From Sodiomyces alkalinus F11 (lineage: Eukaryota > Ascomycota > Sordariomycetes > Glomerellales > Plectosphaerellaceae), in NCBI RefSeq assembly GCF_003711515.1, contig NW_021167080.1:3779816-3843815 (forward strand): a stretch of 64,000 nucleotides of DNA, written 5' to 3'. Under the pieces are notes generated by a model. That model was not told the origin of the DNA and made no database searches. It was given only the letters and a program-made list of their open reading frames with translations. The position numbers and the translations under genes are program-made. This document shows positions 13,101 through 25,221 of the stretch, in pieces (positions within the stretch are counted from its first letter, which is position 1; every line of letters starts with the position of its first letter).

Positions 13101-15639
13101 TTTCCTGGGCCCTCCTTTAGGCTGGAGTCACTCGCAGCAACGAACCTGATCTACATAGGGTTACACTGCATCCTGTCACGTCCCCCAACGGTATGTCATG
13201 TCTTAGCAAGGAAAGCGGAGGAAAGCGAAGAGAGAAGGAAACTGGAAACCCCTCTTCGTCGCTCCACGGTACGTGCTGTGCCTCATATCTGCAGACCTTG
13301 CCTTCCTGATACTATGCACAGTTCTCAACGGGCTAACATGCACTTATCGTACTGGGTTAGGTATCCCGTTCTGCAGACTGGCACTGCGGCTGCAGGTTAT
13401 CTGGCGATTACACCGACTGTGAAAAGTCTTCGGGAACAGCTCTGAGCCTGCCGCTCGTTGCCGATACCGGGGATTTTCGAAAAGGGTGCATTACGTCGGG
13501 AATTGTCAACATGATCCTGCTTCCTCGTTTTCACATTGCCGCGGGGGGTTCTTTGCGTGACAGCCGGTGTGTCTTGGGATTCGCTGCGAGACATGATGCT
13601 AGGCTTGTTTTCGTTCTTTTTGCCGTTCGTTCATTAGGGGGGAAACCCATGGCCCGCAGCTATTCTTCGACTTTTTCCTCTTCTTTTTTTCTTCTCCTTG
13701 GTTTGTTGATTTTCTGCATGTCTTGCTCTGCCTTCCTCGTTTACGACAACTGTCATGTACAGCTCTCCCGAGTCGCCTCCATACTGTCATAGTCAATTGT
13801 GAAGAATTTGGATGATAGCATGCGGCAAGAGTTCAGGACTCTGTCACTCATTCTTAAGTGCTATAACAACATTAAATGCATGCTTCTACGTTGGTGAGCC
13901 TTCACACTTGGGTAGCTTGAGCACGAGTTCTGGACGTCTCTACGGGGCGTGATGAACATGACGCCTTGGCTGGATTCATCTGCTCCTAACGGTGCAAGGC
14001 TGAAGAAGCTATCTCCGGTGTTCGAAATTGGGCTCTCACATCGAGGGCTCACGAAGCAACATCCTCTTATCCCCCTGGAGGGTTGATAACTTGCTAAGAG
14101 GGTCTGTTGTGGCATCAGAGAAAGTGGCGTGCATGTCTTTCACGAGGCTGACAGCTTCGAAACTGTCCGTGCCATGATAAACTCCATAATCTGCGGGATA
14201 TCATCCCCCAGACCCATCTTGCCTCTATCGTATTCCCAAGCCTCGATACCCGAAGAGACCAGAAAGATAGAGCAGGACTTTTAGGTCGGGGAAGCACGAC
14301 GGAGTAGCACCAGGCGACAAGGCTTCATGGCGCACTTTTGCCATGCGAGGGTGTTCGGGTCCGAATCAGCCACGCTGAACCACGGTGAAGTCGACGAGGA
14401 GGACTCTGGTGAGGCAGCAGCCCAGAGGAGGGAATTGTCTCCCCTCGTCGCATCCCAAGAGAACAAAGGCTGGCGTGCATATTACATCCATTAGCGAAGC
14501 GTCGCGCCAACAGAGCGATCTCATCACCCGACCCCTAGTCAAGCGTCCGAGGAAACAGCTGCTGTTTCACCTAAGAGAATCAATCACTCTAGGACATCGA
14601 CTGTTGCCGAATATCAATTCCGTCGGAGGGGGACCTCGTCCGAGGTTTCTCACTCTCATGCACGGTCCCTGGGGGTTGTCGTTGTGGACCACACACGCGA
14701 GGGTGGGGGAGTTCTGAAGATCGCTCGATAGGCAATGAAGCGGGATCTTCGATGGTGCTGCTTCCCGTTGCCGTTCCTGCATGGCGAGGTGGCGCAGACC
14801 CTTTTCTAGGAGCGTACACGAACATGCTCTCCTCTCAGTAGAACTATGGTGGCGGACTACCCGTGACGATATCGCGGCGGCCTATTCGTGGTCTTGAGCT
14901 GCACGCTCAAGCCAGTCACAGTCGCTTGTCCCCAACACCCGTTCCGATGAACGATCACCTCAACGCCGATCAGAGTTCGTCGGGGGGAGTCCCGGGAAGG
15001 TAGAACATGCAGATCGACCTCACGATAGCCGAAAAAGATCGCCACTCCCCTCGAAGAGTTATGAATATAGGTATATGGAGTACATCTCGAAGGGAACTGA
15101 CGTCGGCATAGTATCACGAAGGAGCCCAGTTACTAGCAGACTAAATTCGCTTTCTCTTCTTGCTTTCATCACCACCCGTCTTTCGCATTCTGGACTGCCG
15201 ATGGGATATGTGTTTGCTCGTCGGGCACAGATGCCCATGTCAGGCTGACTTGCGCAATGGAAAAGGTCGGGCCAATCTATATTGACCGCGACAGCTATGA
15301 TCAAATAGATCGTTCGATTTGATGTGCAGTGTCAATTGTCTATTCGTATTTTGATTGTTTATTATCTACCTACCTAGTGGAGATGTAACCTAGAAGTCGA
15401 TGACAGGAATATATGATGGCTTTGAAAGGGAAGGGGGGCAGGCAATGTCGCTTCTCCCGATTGGTCTATGTCTGTGATCTGTGAAGCAGGGCAGATAACG
15501 GAGACCACCCCCCCCCACCCCTCTTCCCCGAACGACAACGACCGAAAAAAGAATAATAATAAAAAGGGTGAGAAAAAGGGTGAGGGCCAAGTGGTTCCAA
15601 ATTGCTATCGCGTTCAGACCCCTGGAAATCCGACCAAAG
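10142..15639. other. Gene-poor stretch, 5.5 kb
   Basis: No open frame here has a recognisable domain or a supported splice pattern. The longest, 12331-13068 (+, 245 codons), has a Pro-rich end (residues about 190-225) and looks like chance coding. Composition is mixed rather than strongly AT-rich, so this is not a classic RIP desert. The stretch may hold untranslated RNA, the 3' end of the RNPS1-like gene, or decayed DNA that cannot be recognised by eye. Confidence 0.5.
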
Positions 15640-15647
15640 TATCTTAA

Positions 15648-15714
15648 GGGACTCAATAGGGAGACCTCACGTTTCAATATCGAGACCTTAAATGGGACAT
15701 TTTAGTGGGGCCAT
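15648..15714 (+). repeat. Left terminal inverted repeat of the TIR element
   Basis: The 67-bp left end begins GGGACTCAATAGGGAGACC and ends at GGGGCCAT. It pairs with 16036-16102 with five mismatches, all transitions. Confidence 0.85.
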
Positions 15715-16035
15715 AACGCCACCGTCAAGATGCATATATACCGCACCTGTTTTATATATACATATTATATAAATAATCGTAGGTGATATAGTAACTAACT
15801 CAATCTCAACACTTAATCCTAATACTTAAATCTTAATACTCAGCTCGGAGCCGTAGTGGTAAACGGTTATTCTGTGTAGGATATCGTGACTTATTATTAT
15901 ACTGTTTTACGCGGTTAGATTCAGAGTTACGGTGTAGGAAGCGATACGTTAAGGTTTACGATATCGCCTGCAATTTTCTACATAAAGTATACATACAAAA
16001 TAGGTACGGTATATATATATCTTGGCGGCGGGTTC

Positions 16036-16102
16036 ATGGCCCCACTAAAATATCCCGTTTGAGGTCTCGATATTAAAACGTGAGGTCTCCCCATTGAGTC
16101 CC
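16036..16102 (-). repeat. Right terminal inverted repeat of the TIR element
   Basis: The 67-bp right end reads outward, on the minus strand, as GGGACTCAATGGGGAGACC. It is followed immediately by the second copy of the TATCTTAA target duplication. Confidence 0.85.
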
Positions 16103-16110
16103 TATCTTAA

Positions 16111-17852
16111 ATTGATGGACTGACCGAGCTCCCGAAGTGGAAGACCGGAGAGATAGACGAGAGTCGAGACATTCACCATGTGCTGGAAGTCTCGGATGTT
16201 TAAACGGTGGAGGGACGGAGACGGGAGATCTGGGCCACCATACAACGTATTTGGCTAGTGTGAACGGTGCGGTTTAACAGGCGACCTTCTCGGCTAGTAC
16301 GGCTACTTCACTTCCGGTACGCCCAGAGCCCACAGGCCATATTGCTCCACCTGGCTCTGCGGCGCCGTCGTAATGCAGGAACATACTGTACCTATGTATG
16401 TACAAAGTACATAGGAGAGGGCAAGAAAGGAATTAGTGCGCCAACAAAACCGTTTGTGTGGCACTATCGGCTTGAGCCGCCAAGACACCCTGCTGTTTTT
16501 GGCGGGAAGGGGGCAGTGGCGGCCAATCGCGCGACAGGCGGGAGTGGGGGAGAAGCGGGGAGGGCGTTTTTCGGCTGTTTTAGTCATATCCGTACACCCT
16601 CTAATACAACGACCACGTTCCCTCCTTCCTTCTTCCATTTAACCAAAAGGAGACAACCGAGCATCCCTCTTCCTTACTATCTCTTATCCCCCTCTCCCGA
16701 GTCTCGAATCTTGGTTTTCCCCACGACGATCAACTTACGAACTACCTAGGTAGGTAACACCTAATTAAGGTACCGAACTTACCCGGAAGGCATGCCTTCC
16801 CTCTACCTTAGTCCATTAGGACAAATGAAAGTGTTGGCGGAAGACTTCGAGCGTGGTACCGTAAGATATTAATATTGCTTGTCGCTGAAAATTTGGTCTG
16901 GAGAGCCTAAGATAGATACGCCGTTGCCAATATATGCACCCTATACGCTCTGGGCTAGATCCTTGAGCGTACTCGACCCAGGGTCGCGTCTCTGCCCGTA
17001 ATAAGGAAGCTGAATCTGCATATACGATATATATATATATCTGCTATGCAGCTCCATCACACAGTGTAAACCCCTATACTTATCACGCCGGGATTTCCAA
17101 TATATTGCTCGAATTTAGGCCATCAAGCGCTAAAATTATCGTCAAGTTAGCGTCTTGGCCTTGTTCTGTCGAATAATACACTACAGTGCGTACTGTTCTA
17201 ATCTCCTACCTCTTGCAGGTTGTCTTCCCAATCCGTACAGGGGTCTGAGCTTCCCTTGATTTTTTTTTCCTTCTTCCCCTTTCTTTCTTTCACCCCCCTC
17301 CCCCCCCCTTTTCATCCCCTCACCGATGTATTCGTAGTTGATCTCTCGATGAAGTGGTGTCTCGAACTCACGTCACTCGCTTAACTTCGATCTCCCGCCT
17401 CTTCTTTGCTACCTTATCGCCGTTGCAGCCATTGACGGTGATCCCGTTTCCTTCTGGTCCTCACTGACGGTCTGGCCTAATATCGCCTTTTCAGCCCTCA
17501 TCATTCCTTGTTGTGCCTCAGCTTCCTTGATCTCCCATCCTTCTCTTGGGAGACGCAGGGCTGCCTCGCTCACTCACTTCACTACCTTCTCTCTCTCGCA
17601 CTCTCTATTTAAGTCAAGGGCAAACAGACCCCGACTCGCGGGCTTGAATTACTTCTCCCGCCCTTCCCGTACGACGTGTCCTAGACTCGTTTGTCGAACC
17701 CCGAGAAACGGCAGGTTTTCAGTTACTCTTTTAACCTTAATCTCTAATCTGTTTGCTCCCAAAGAAGCCACAACACACAAGACTGCCCATTGCTTCGTCT
17801 ATTCCATCGACTTTCGGCCACATCTCTCTACGCCTACATCAGGTTCACCGCT
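16111..17852. promoter_or_regulatory. Upstream region and probable leader of the GH16 gene
   Basis: No supported coding exon. It contains a TACCTAGGTA palindrome at 16743-16752 and a long pyrimidine-rich stretch at about 17260-17320 (CTTT and C-runs), of the kind seen upstream of fungal transcription starts. T/C-rich DNA continues to the GH16 start, suggesting a long 5' leader. Confidence 0.45.
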
Positions 17853-19432
17853 ATGGCGGGGGAGTTTCCTAAAGACGCCCAAGGCTTGTACGGCCGCTCT
17901 GTCACAGGACCTGCGCCATCAGCAGCAACCACTGCCACCGCGACCCCTCAGTATCGACCTGGGACACCCACCTCCGAATCCCTTGGCCGCAACCCTTTTG
18001 CCGATGGCGTCGAGTCCAGGAGTTCCCACCCACCCGGCCATGCCGACGTTCCGAGCAGCGGGACAAATCCCTTTGTGAGCCCGGAAACATCGCGCCCAGC
18101 GTCGAGCTACGGTTCTTCCAGCGGCCGCGACGCCAGCCGGTTCGATGAGGGACCTCAACGGTACTTTCAATCCAGGCGCATTCGCAAGGACGATATCCAG
18201 AAGCCCTGGCTGGAGAAAGTCCACCCCAAGGAGAAATGGGTCACGATTCTGCCTGTCATTGGCATTCTGATCGGTCTGGGTATATCCGGCTTTCTCGTGT
18301 GGGACGGTGTTCGCAGCGTCGTCAAGCACAAGTACTGTCTCGTGCTCGAGGACGACTTCTCCAACGGCCTCAACTCCAACATCTGGACCAAGGAAGTTGA
18401 AGTCGGTGGCTTTGGGTATGGATATCCCCTCCCCCACATTTGTCGTGTGCGTCGTCTTGATCACTAATACTTGATGCCTGACACAGCAATGGCCAATTCG
18501 AATGGACCACAACGAGCGAAGAGAATGTCTTCGTTAGGGACTCGAAACTCCACATCCGTGCCACCCTAACCGACTCGTCGCTGATCGAACACGATACCGT
18601 CATCGACCTGCTCGAAGATGGTACCTGCACGTCCGACATAGTCTCCAACTGTGTTACGGCCACCAACACGACCTCCGGTAATGCCACCATTGTCCAGCCC
18701 GCTAGGTCTGGCCGTATACACACCAAGAAGGGCGCCCGGATCAAGTACGGCCGTGTTGAAGTCACCGCCAAGATGCCCCGGGGTGACTGGCTTTGGCCCG
18801 CTATTTGGATGCTTCCCGAGCGCGATACCTATGGTCCCTGGCCCGCGTCTGGCGAGATCGATATCCTCGAATCTCGCGGCAACGACTGGCGATATGACCA
18901 GGGCGGCAACGACATTGCCTCGTCCGCACTGCACTGGGGTCCTGACCCCGGCAATGACGCCTGGTGGCGCACCAACAATAAGCGGCAGGCTCTCAAGACG
19001 ACCTATTCGGCCGGCTTCAACACCTTCGGCCTCGAGTGGTCCCAGAAGTACCTCTTTACGTATATCAACAGCCGACTGCTCCAGGTGCTCTACACCAACT
19101 TCAACGAACCCATGTGGAGACGGGGTAACTTCCCCGAAGCCAATGCCAACGGCACACGCCTGAACAACATTTGGTCCCAGACCGGCCGCAGCAACACTCC
19201 CTTTGACCACCCCTTCTATCTGATTCTCAATGTGGCCGTCGGCGGTACGAACGGCTGGTTCGAGGACGGAAGGTCTGACAAGCCCTGGTTGAACGGCTCC
19301 CCCAACGCGAAGAAGGACTTTTGGGAGCACCGGGAAGACTTCATCCCCACCTGGACTCAGCCTGAGATGGAAGTCAGCAAGGTGATGATGTGGCAGCAAT
19401 GTAACGGTGACGAGGAGCTCGAGGAATTGTGA
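17853..19432 (+). CDS. Membrane-anchored GH16 beta-glucanase-like protein
   Basis: Two exons, 17853-18415 and 18487-19432, joined across a 71-nt intron (donor GTATGG, acceptor ACACAG), give 502 residues. Residues 1-128 are a disordered cytoplasmic tail. A single membrane span lies at about 129-150 (WVTILPVIGILIGLGISGFLVW), so it should be a type II protein with the enzyme domain outside the plasma membrane or in the secretory path. The GH16 domain follows (about 160-490). The catalytic signature is GEIDILES, with nucleophile Glu311, Asp313 and acid/base Glu316, preceded by WPAIWMLP. The family acts on beta-1,3 or mixed beta-1,3/1,4-glucans, and relatives resemble glucan-binding/laminarinase-type proteins; a cell-wall remodelling role is more likely than nutrition because of the anchor. 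Exact substrate is not shown by the sequence. Confidence 0.88.
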
Positions 19433-19943
19433 GCAGAGCTTTGTCACCCAAGTGATCAGTACGTCCCCAAGAGGGGGGTGGGGTTGCATAGACATGTCTC
19501 CCTCTCGCGCCGACTACCATGTAATACCTAGATTGAATGTCTTGGAGACTTTTGATTGGATGGATAAGGGTTAGTTAGTCTGGCGTTTTGGCCTCTTTCT
19601 GTCCTTTTTTTTTTTTTTTCATTTTTTTTTGTGTATATAAATCCATCTTATGTGGATTGCTGCTCTTTTCTTGGTCTGGTATCTTAGACCTAGACACACC
19701 AGAAGAAAAAAGCAACGTGGTTTTATCTGAAGTGAATCACTAGGCATCTAGGGGTGTAACAGGTGGAGGTTCGTGTTTTGAATCCCAGCCTTCCGTTTGC
19801 CCTAGATCGCTAAGTAATCATTATTCTTACCTTACTTCGTATATCGTACCTGTCTGTACATAAGGTACCTTAGGCGCCGTCAAGTCACCGTCGTCTCAGG
19901 ACGCGCTAGGCTGCAATGACTCGCCTGAATCAGATGTTGTTTG

Positions 19944-20275
19944 ATTCTCTTTTGGTGTAGTAGTACGTTTTTGAGTGTGATAGTTATAAGCCCGGGAGGA
20001 ATACGCTAGTGTATTCCTGGAACTTCCCCTGCTAAGACCACCCGTTCGAAACCTAGCCGAGGAGATGCCTTAAATGAGCTTTGGTGCCCTAGAAGACCGC
20101 TTATATAAAATAAGCCGTGTCGATGCAAGTGTGTTTCCGGTCAGCCTTTAAGCACGAAGATCGTCCTTATACAGGCTGGGGGGTGTGTTGTGTTGAACTA
20201 TATACCTTAAGAAGTACCTACACATTAGAGAATTCTCTTTTGGTGTAGTAGTACGTTTTTGAGTGTGACAGTTAT
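19944..20275. repeat. Pair of 44-bp direct repeats, 244-bp spacer
   Basis: Copies at 19944-19987 and 20232-20275 start ATTCTCTTTTGGTGTAGTAG and agree at 43 of 44 positions; the one difference is C/T in a CpA context. The repeat contains TGGTGTAGTAG, which fits a Pol III A-box, and the spacer contains GTTCGAAACC (about 20044-20053), which fits a B-box. The spacing is longer than in most tRNA genes and no cloverleaf folds. It could be a tRNA-derived SINE fragment or a partial duplication; the class is unresolved. Confidence 0.5.
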
Positions 20276-23200
20276 GATTGAGCGGCTGAGCGGCATCCAC
20301 TTCCACTCAGACCACATGGGTCGTGGTAATGGCAGGCGGAGGGCTCCAAGGGGAGGCGTGTCCCTTAACCAGGCTCACGGTATCGCGGAGTATACCGAGG
20401 TGTCCGTGTACAACGTAGTGGAAATTAATATGTGCTTGGCGAAGCTGACAGCGGGGGTTCGCGGTGACCCAATTCAGTATAGTCGGCCCACTGAGAAACG
20501 GTCTGTTCTGTTAGCCGAGAAGACGCGTATGGTATCGGTATATGGGCGCGTGTATTACGTTGTATCTGGATCCATATCTGTGTTTGCTTCTCGCATTCGC
20601 ATCTCGCATCTCATTTTACGACGTAGGTAGACGACAAACAGGAGACTTTTGCGATGATATCATTGCCTTATCGGTAAACGGGGGAACTAAGGTAGCCGGC
20701 CAATAAACAAACCCGAGGAGATATCGCGTGCCATTCCCTTGGGTACCGAGTAGTTCGTCAGCGGTCGGCTTCTGGATTGTACGAAATGAGGATACATGCG
20801 TACAACGTGCTAGGTACCTTAAGCTTAAGGCGCCCTGTGTATTTCCACCAGAGTGGCGTGTGCCCACGTGGAAGTGGGAAAGGGCTTAATACTTTGTACC
20901 CTCTCTGACCTATTTCTCCCTAAAAGACGGTTATCTCCATTGGCGAAAGAAAAACACAGGCACTCCGTATTCTACATGTTACAGAGGGAGGTAGGAACCT
21001 CGGACATTGGGAGTACACGCCACATCGCGGATAGACGGAGTGGAGAGTTTCACGAGCGTAGGGCCAAGGATCGTATCCGTTCGATATAAATGCGGTCACC
21101 GGTTGACTGCATTATCTATCCGCTGGAGTTATATTGTGATGAGATTGTGATAGACGCACGGAGTGAATTGGCTTGTTGCGCCTCGAGGGTGGGATATGTG
21201 ATATCCAAGCACGTGCGGGAAATGGCGCTTTGGCTTTCCAGCGAGGCAAAAAGCTTGTGGGCGATACGTCGTGTAAATTTTAAGATTCTCGCGCCGTTGC
21301 TGATACATATTTATTTCGGCGGAGTGAGACATTGGCAGCATGGGCGATTGGGGTCACGCTACGGAGGTAAATAAAGTACGAATAGAAAGAACCTTTAGGG
21401 CGGTTTACGCTCCAGGCCGGTTTCTTCGTTTTCTTCACCTGATTGTGCCCTAATACTTGGCGGCAAGCATCCGATGGGGTGCGCGGCTGAAGAGCGCGAA
21501 GTTCGAAGGCGGAGTACTCGGAACCTAAGGTATATACATTGTATACTTATATACCTTACCTTGCAATATAGCTACCTTATTCTTCTCTTTGATCGCCGAA
21601 AGACACTTCTACCCTGATGATATACGTTGTACAAAGTAGAAGGTCACCAGAAGGCCCGTGTGTCCGTGACACCGGATAACTCGATGGGTCGGGACCCGAC
21701 CAAGATGATAACGCTGGATCTTGTCCGGGATCGGTAAGATGAAGAGAGAAATTCAGATGCTGAGGCGTTATTTGACAGCCAACAGCGGGTGGATGGAAGG
21801 CAGGGCGATGATCTGGGACGGCTTGGCGGTGATGGACAGATGACCTAATTACCGTTCTTGCAGATCCGGCTGCCTCCCGGTTCCACCTACACGTGTACAA
21901 CGTAAAGGCACCTTGGTACGCTTTCTCGAAGTAACAAGGTAGGGCCCCCACGTTGCGCAGGGACAATCTTCAGTTTTTACTTCAGTCCGTGTTTTTGATA
22001 TCACGTCCGGTTGTCTCAAATAAACCGGTGAGAACCATGACATAAGGCTTGACGCGTATCAGGCTAGGTAGTGGAACTAGTTTTTCTTTTGAGAGAAACC
22101 ACGGGAGATTTCCGCTCCCTCGATAAAATTTAGATGTCCGAGTTTCACTTTGCGCCGTTCTGTGTTGGACGTTCCCCTTGGGTTTGTAATGTGGCATTTT
22201 TATTCATATGAAAAATCCACGGAGCAGGGCACACGACTAACTATCAGATTAATAAAGGGCCATGAACTACTTGGGTCTTTTTTTTCGGCCCATGAATAAC
22301 GAGATGCGTGAATACTACACTACCTACCTACCTTACCTATTTATGCCCAGCCTCCGCCCAGATCCCGCATGGCTGAGGCAATTAATTTGAAGAAATGACA
22401 TGAGAGCTAAAAGCCCTTGAGCCGTTTCGGCATGGTCCTCGCTCTGAACGCACCAATAACTCAAACGGGCTTCGATTCTAAAGCACACTGTCGGTACCCC
22501 TTTTAGGTGTAGTGAGAAGCGGAAGCTGGATTTCTCCGCCTTTGGCTCACATCTTCCAGGTGTCATGAGAATGATAATACGAAAGTAAAGCCAGCTAGCC
22601 AGACAGCTAAACTGCGCCCGGCGAGAGAGGCTTCCCTAGATTTCTTTGGACATCGTTATCGAATCGGTGTACTACATACCGAATTGCGTCTTGGAACATA
22701 ATCGCGGTCTTTATGACAAACAGGGCTGTGATCATAGGGCCCATAAGGCTGAGATGTGAGGACTCGAACATTAGTAGGTAGTATTCGATGAATCTATTAG
22801 CGCAAGAGACGATCAGCAAGGTTATGAGTTCACGAAGAATGAAGTAATTACGTTCTACTTTGCAAGGATTCCTGGATACGATGATACACACTAAGGTACT
22901 GGATTGATCCCTCGGTACCGGAGTTGATGTTGAGCGGACCGCCCCATTCGTGTTCGTAGAGAGTCTTGCAGCGCCTCCTATGGTCCTGTGCTCTCATTGA
23001 CCGCCTGCGGAACCGTTCCTCGATACGCTGGAGCAGTAATAAGCCATTCACATATTCGTAAAATGCATAGGTAGCCTACCTATCCATCCGCGTTGTCCAA
23101 AGGCAACTCTAAAATAGAGAACTCGGACGGCAAAGTGAGGAACGGGCAACCGTTTTTGAGTGGCCCCTGCAATGTGGGTCTTTTCTTATTCGGCTAGGGC

Positions 23201-23906
23201 CTCGCCAGACATGGCAGGCAGGAACGATTGCCAAGAGACTAATTTCTCTAGGCGAAGAAGAGGGCGAGGCGGGAGAATACGGAAAATAGAAGACCCCTGT
23301 TAAAGGCCAATTGGAGTTACATATAGCGGGTTCAGGTACCACGTTCGAACCAGGGATATACATAACGGATACCTAGGTACACAGAGGGCGACAAGTCGGA
23401 CGGAAAAGAAACGGAGTGATAAAAGTGCCTAGAAAAGAAAGAAAGACACAGAAACCAAAAAGGGAGACCAAGAATAAGGAAAGTTTAGTTGCTTTCTTTT
23501 CAATATATGGACTTGCGTAATACGAATACATTGTACTTTATTTTGGGTCTCTTGACCACACGCCCTTCCTCCCTTTTTCACACGCCCCGTTCCCCTGAAC
23601 GGCATCCACTCTACAACCCCCCTTCTCTCCTTCCCTTGTCATCCATCGTATCCAGGCCCTGCCTCGCTCAGGGAAGCAGCGCGTCGTTTCGAATCCAATA
23701 GTGTATCTCAGCTCACACTATGCAATATATTTCGTACCTGGCACATCCAAAACGGACGAAGTAATACATAGTAGACAATAGGACTGATAAGGTAGATTCG
23801 GTATCCTGTAAGGACACTCGTCAGCGGTACCTTACCTTTCCTGGTTCATGCCAGTTATCGACTCTTCGTATAGGTACGTTGTATTGCTTGGTCTCTGTCT
23901 ACACGT

Positions 23907-23931
23907 GTACAACGTACAACGTACAACGTAC
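23907..23931 (+). repeat. Short tandem repeat, 7-bp unit
   Basis: Three and a half tandem copies of GTACAAC. Each junction recreates the dispersed word GTACAACGTA. Confidence 0.8.
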
Positions 23932-25221
23932 GGTACGGCATGGTTTTCCGAGCTGGGAGCTGGGCAGCGGAAAGGCGGCTCGTGCTCTGGACTCCTGTCG
24001 ATCCTCTTTCCTCCTCTGCCTCCCCCCTGTCCCCCCTGTCCCCTCTCCTCCGTTATCCTTTGATCGCTCTTCTTGATGGGCAAGGCCTCAAGAAAGAAGA
24101 TATCGTCGTCGCCCTCGCCGGCTGCAAGACAATTGACAAAAGCCTTCACTATTCCTGGAAATCATTCGCTCGTTCGCTTTGTTTCTTTAAATCTATTTCG
24201 TACCTCGCTGCCCTTTGTCTCAACTTGCCGACTGCGATCGACATATCCTGAATAGCAAAACGCTGCCGAGACCCGGACAACAGAAGCAGAAGCCGTTTTG
24301 CACTAATTACAACGTTTATCGAGCGAACTCCGCCACTTAGCGTCGACCCAGCCTACTGGGGACTTCAGCTTGGGCCCAACCGTCGTCTGCAGCGGACTAT
24401 CACTGCCAGGGTAAGCCCTGCTTCATCTTCCCCATCGGCCATGATGTTATCATCTTCGTTGTAGACCTTAGCCGGTCTGGCTTTGGCTTGGCGGCTCTAT
24501 TAGCTTCCTTGCTGGCGGGCCTGTCGCCAAAGATGCCACTCACACCCCCCCCCCCTTCTTCTTCGAATCCGCTGCCTCCCACTCAACTACTGTGGCCCTT
24601 TTCAACGCGTTCCATTTCGCCCTTCGGTTTTGTTTTTTCTTTCCCTTTTCTTCCCCGCTACCAGCCCTTCACTCGCTCAATATCTGACCCAGTTCTTTCG
24701 CTTTTGCTCTTGTTTTTATTTTCTAATTATTTTCTTATCCTAACCGGGCCTCGACTCTTCATTCCACGGACGAGCAAACTGACATTGGGCTCCAGTAACA
24801 GGCACTCCTACTGGGAAGCCTTCGACCCCTTCCTCGCGCCACGACGACTGATACTCGGTTCCTCTGCCTATTCAGACAATCAGAGAGTCGCCCACGTTAA
24901 TATAATCACATCTGTTGGACGTAATCGGCGCCCTTTCACTCGTTCTCCCAGTATTCTCTGCTTACGTTCGCTCCCCCATCCGCTCATCTCAACGTCGGAT
25001 CCCCAGTCGCGCCAGCCTCGCCAACATTAAGATTCGGCACCGACCCATTGATCCAGCAGCGAAACACCTTAGCGTCTTGGGACACCCTGTTCACTCGTTT
25101 ATTATTAGTCTAGGATATCTGGGACATATTCTTCCTCTGTCTCGTTGACAGGTCCGACGCGGAACGAACCGCTTCGTTTGCGCCTGCCTGGCTACACCCT
25201 CCCCGACACAGACTCGGCAAG

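Larger units (their letters stand above)
15648..16102. mobile_element. Non-autonomous TIR DNA element (MITE-like), 455 bp, 8-bp target duplication
   Basis: The ends are inverted repeats of 67 bp (15648-15714 and 16036-16102) starting GGGACTCAAT; 62 of 67 positions agree and all five differences are transitions. The element is flanked by a perfect 8-bp direct repeat TATCTTAA (15640-15647 and 16103-16110), the target-site duplication. The interior is AT-rich and has no open frame of transposase size. An 8-bp duplication is typical of hAT (also P and Merlin) elements, so this is probably a hAT-type derivative moved by a transposase coded elsewhere. Four of the five TIR differences fall in CpA/TpG context, as expected from RIP. 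The boundaries are directly visible; the superfamily is inference. Confidence 0.85.
19433..25221. other. Gene-poor stretch, 5.8 kb, with short repeats and the GT2 leader
   Basis: No convincing gene. It contains the 44-bp direct repeat pair (19944-20275), six of the eight GTACAACGTA-type words of the window, TACTTCGTA (19833-19841) and TACCTAGGTA (23370-23379). From about 23560 to 25220 the plus strand becomes C/T-rich, consistent with the promoter and a long 5' leader of the GT2 gene. A short frame at 20259-20630 (+) has no recognisable features. Confidence 0.5.

Noticed and set aside
18566..19495. 309-codon open frame antisense to GH16
   Set aside because: Opposite the catalytic domain; a compositional shadow.
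19740..19812. tRNA-like fragment with a B-box-like GTTTTGAATCC
   Set aside because: The distance from any A-box is wrong and no acceptor stem pairs; at best a degraded tRNA or SINE piece.
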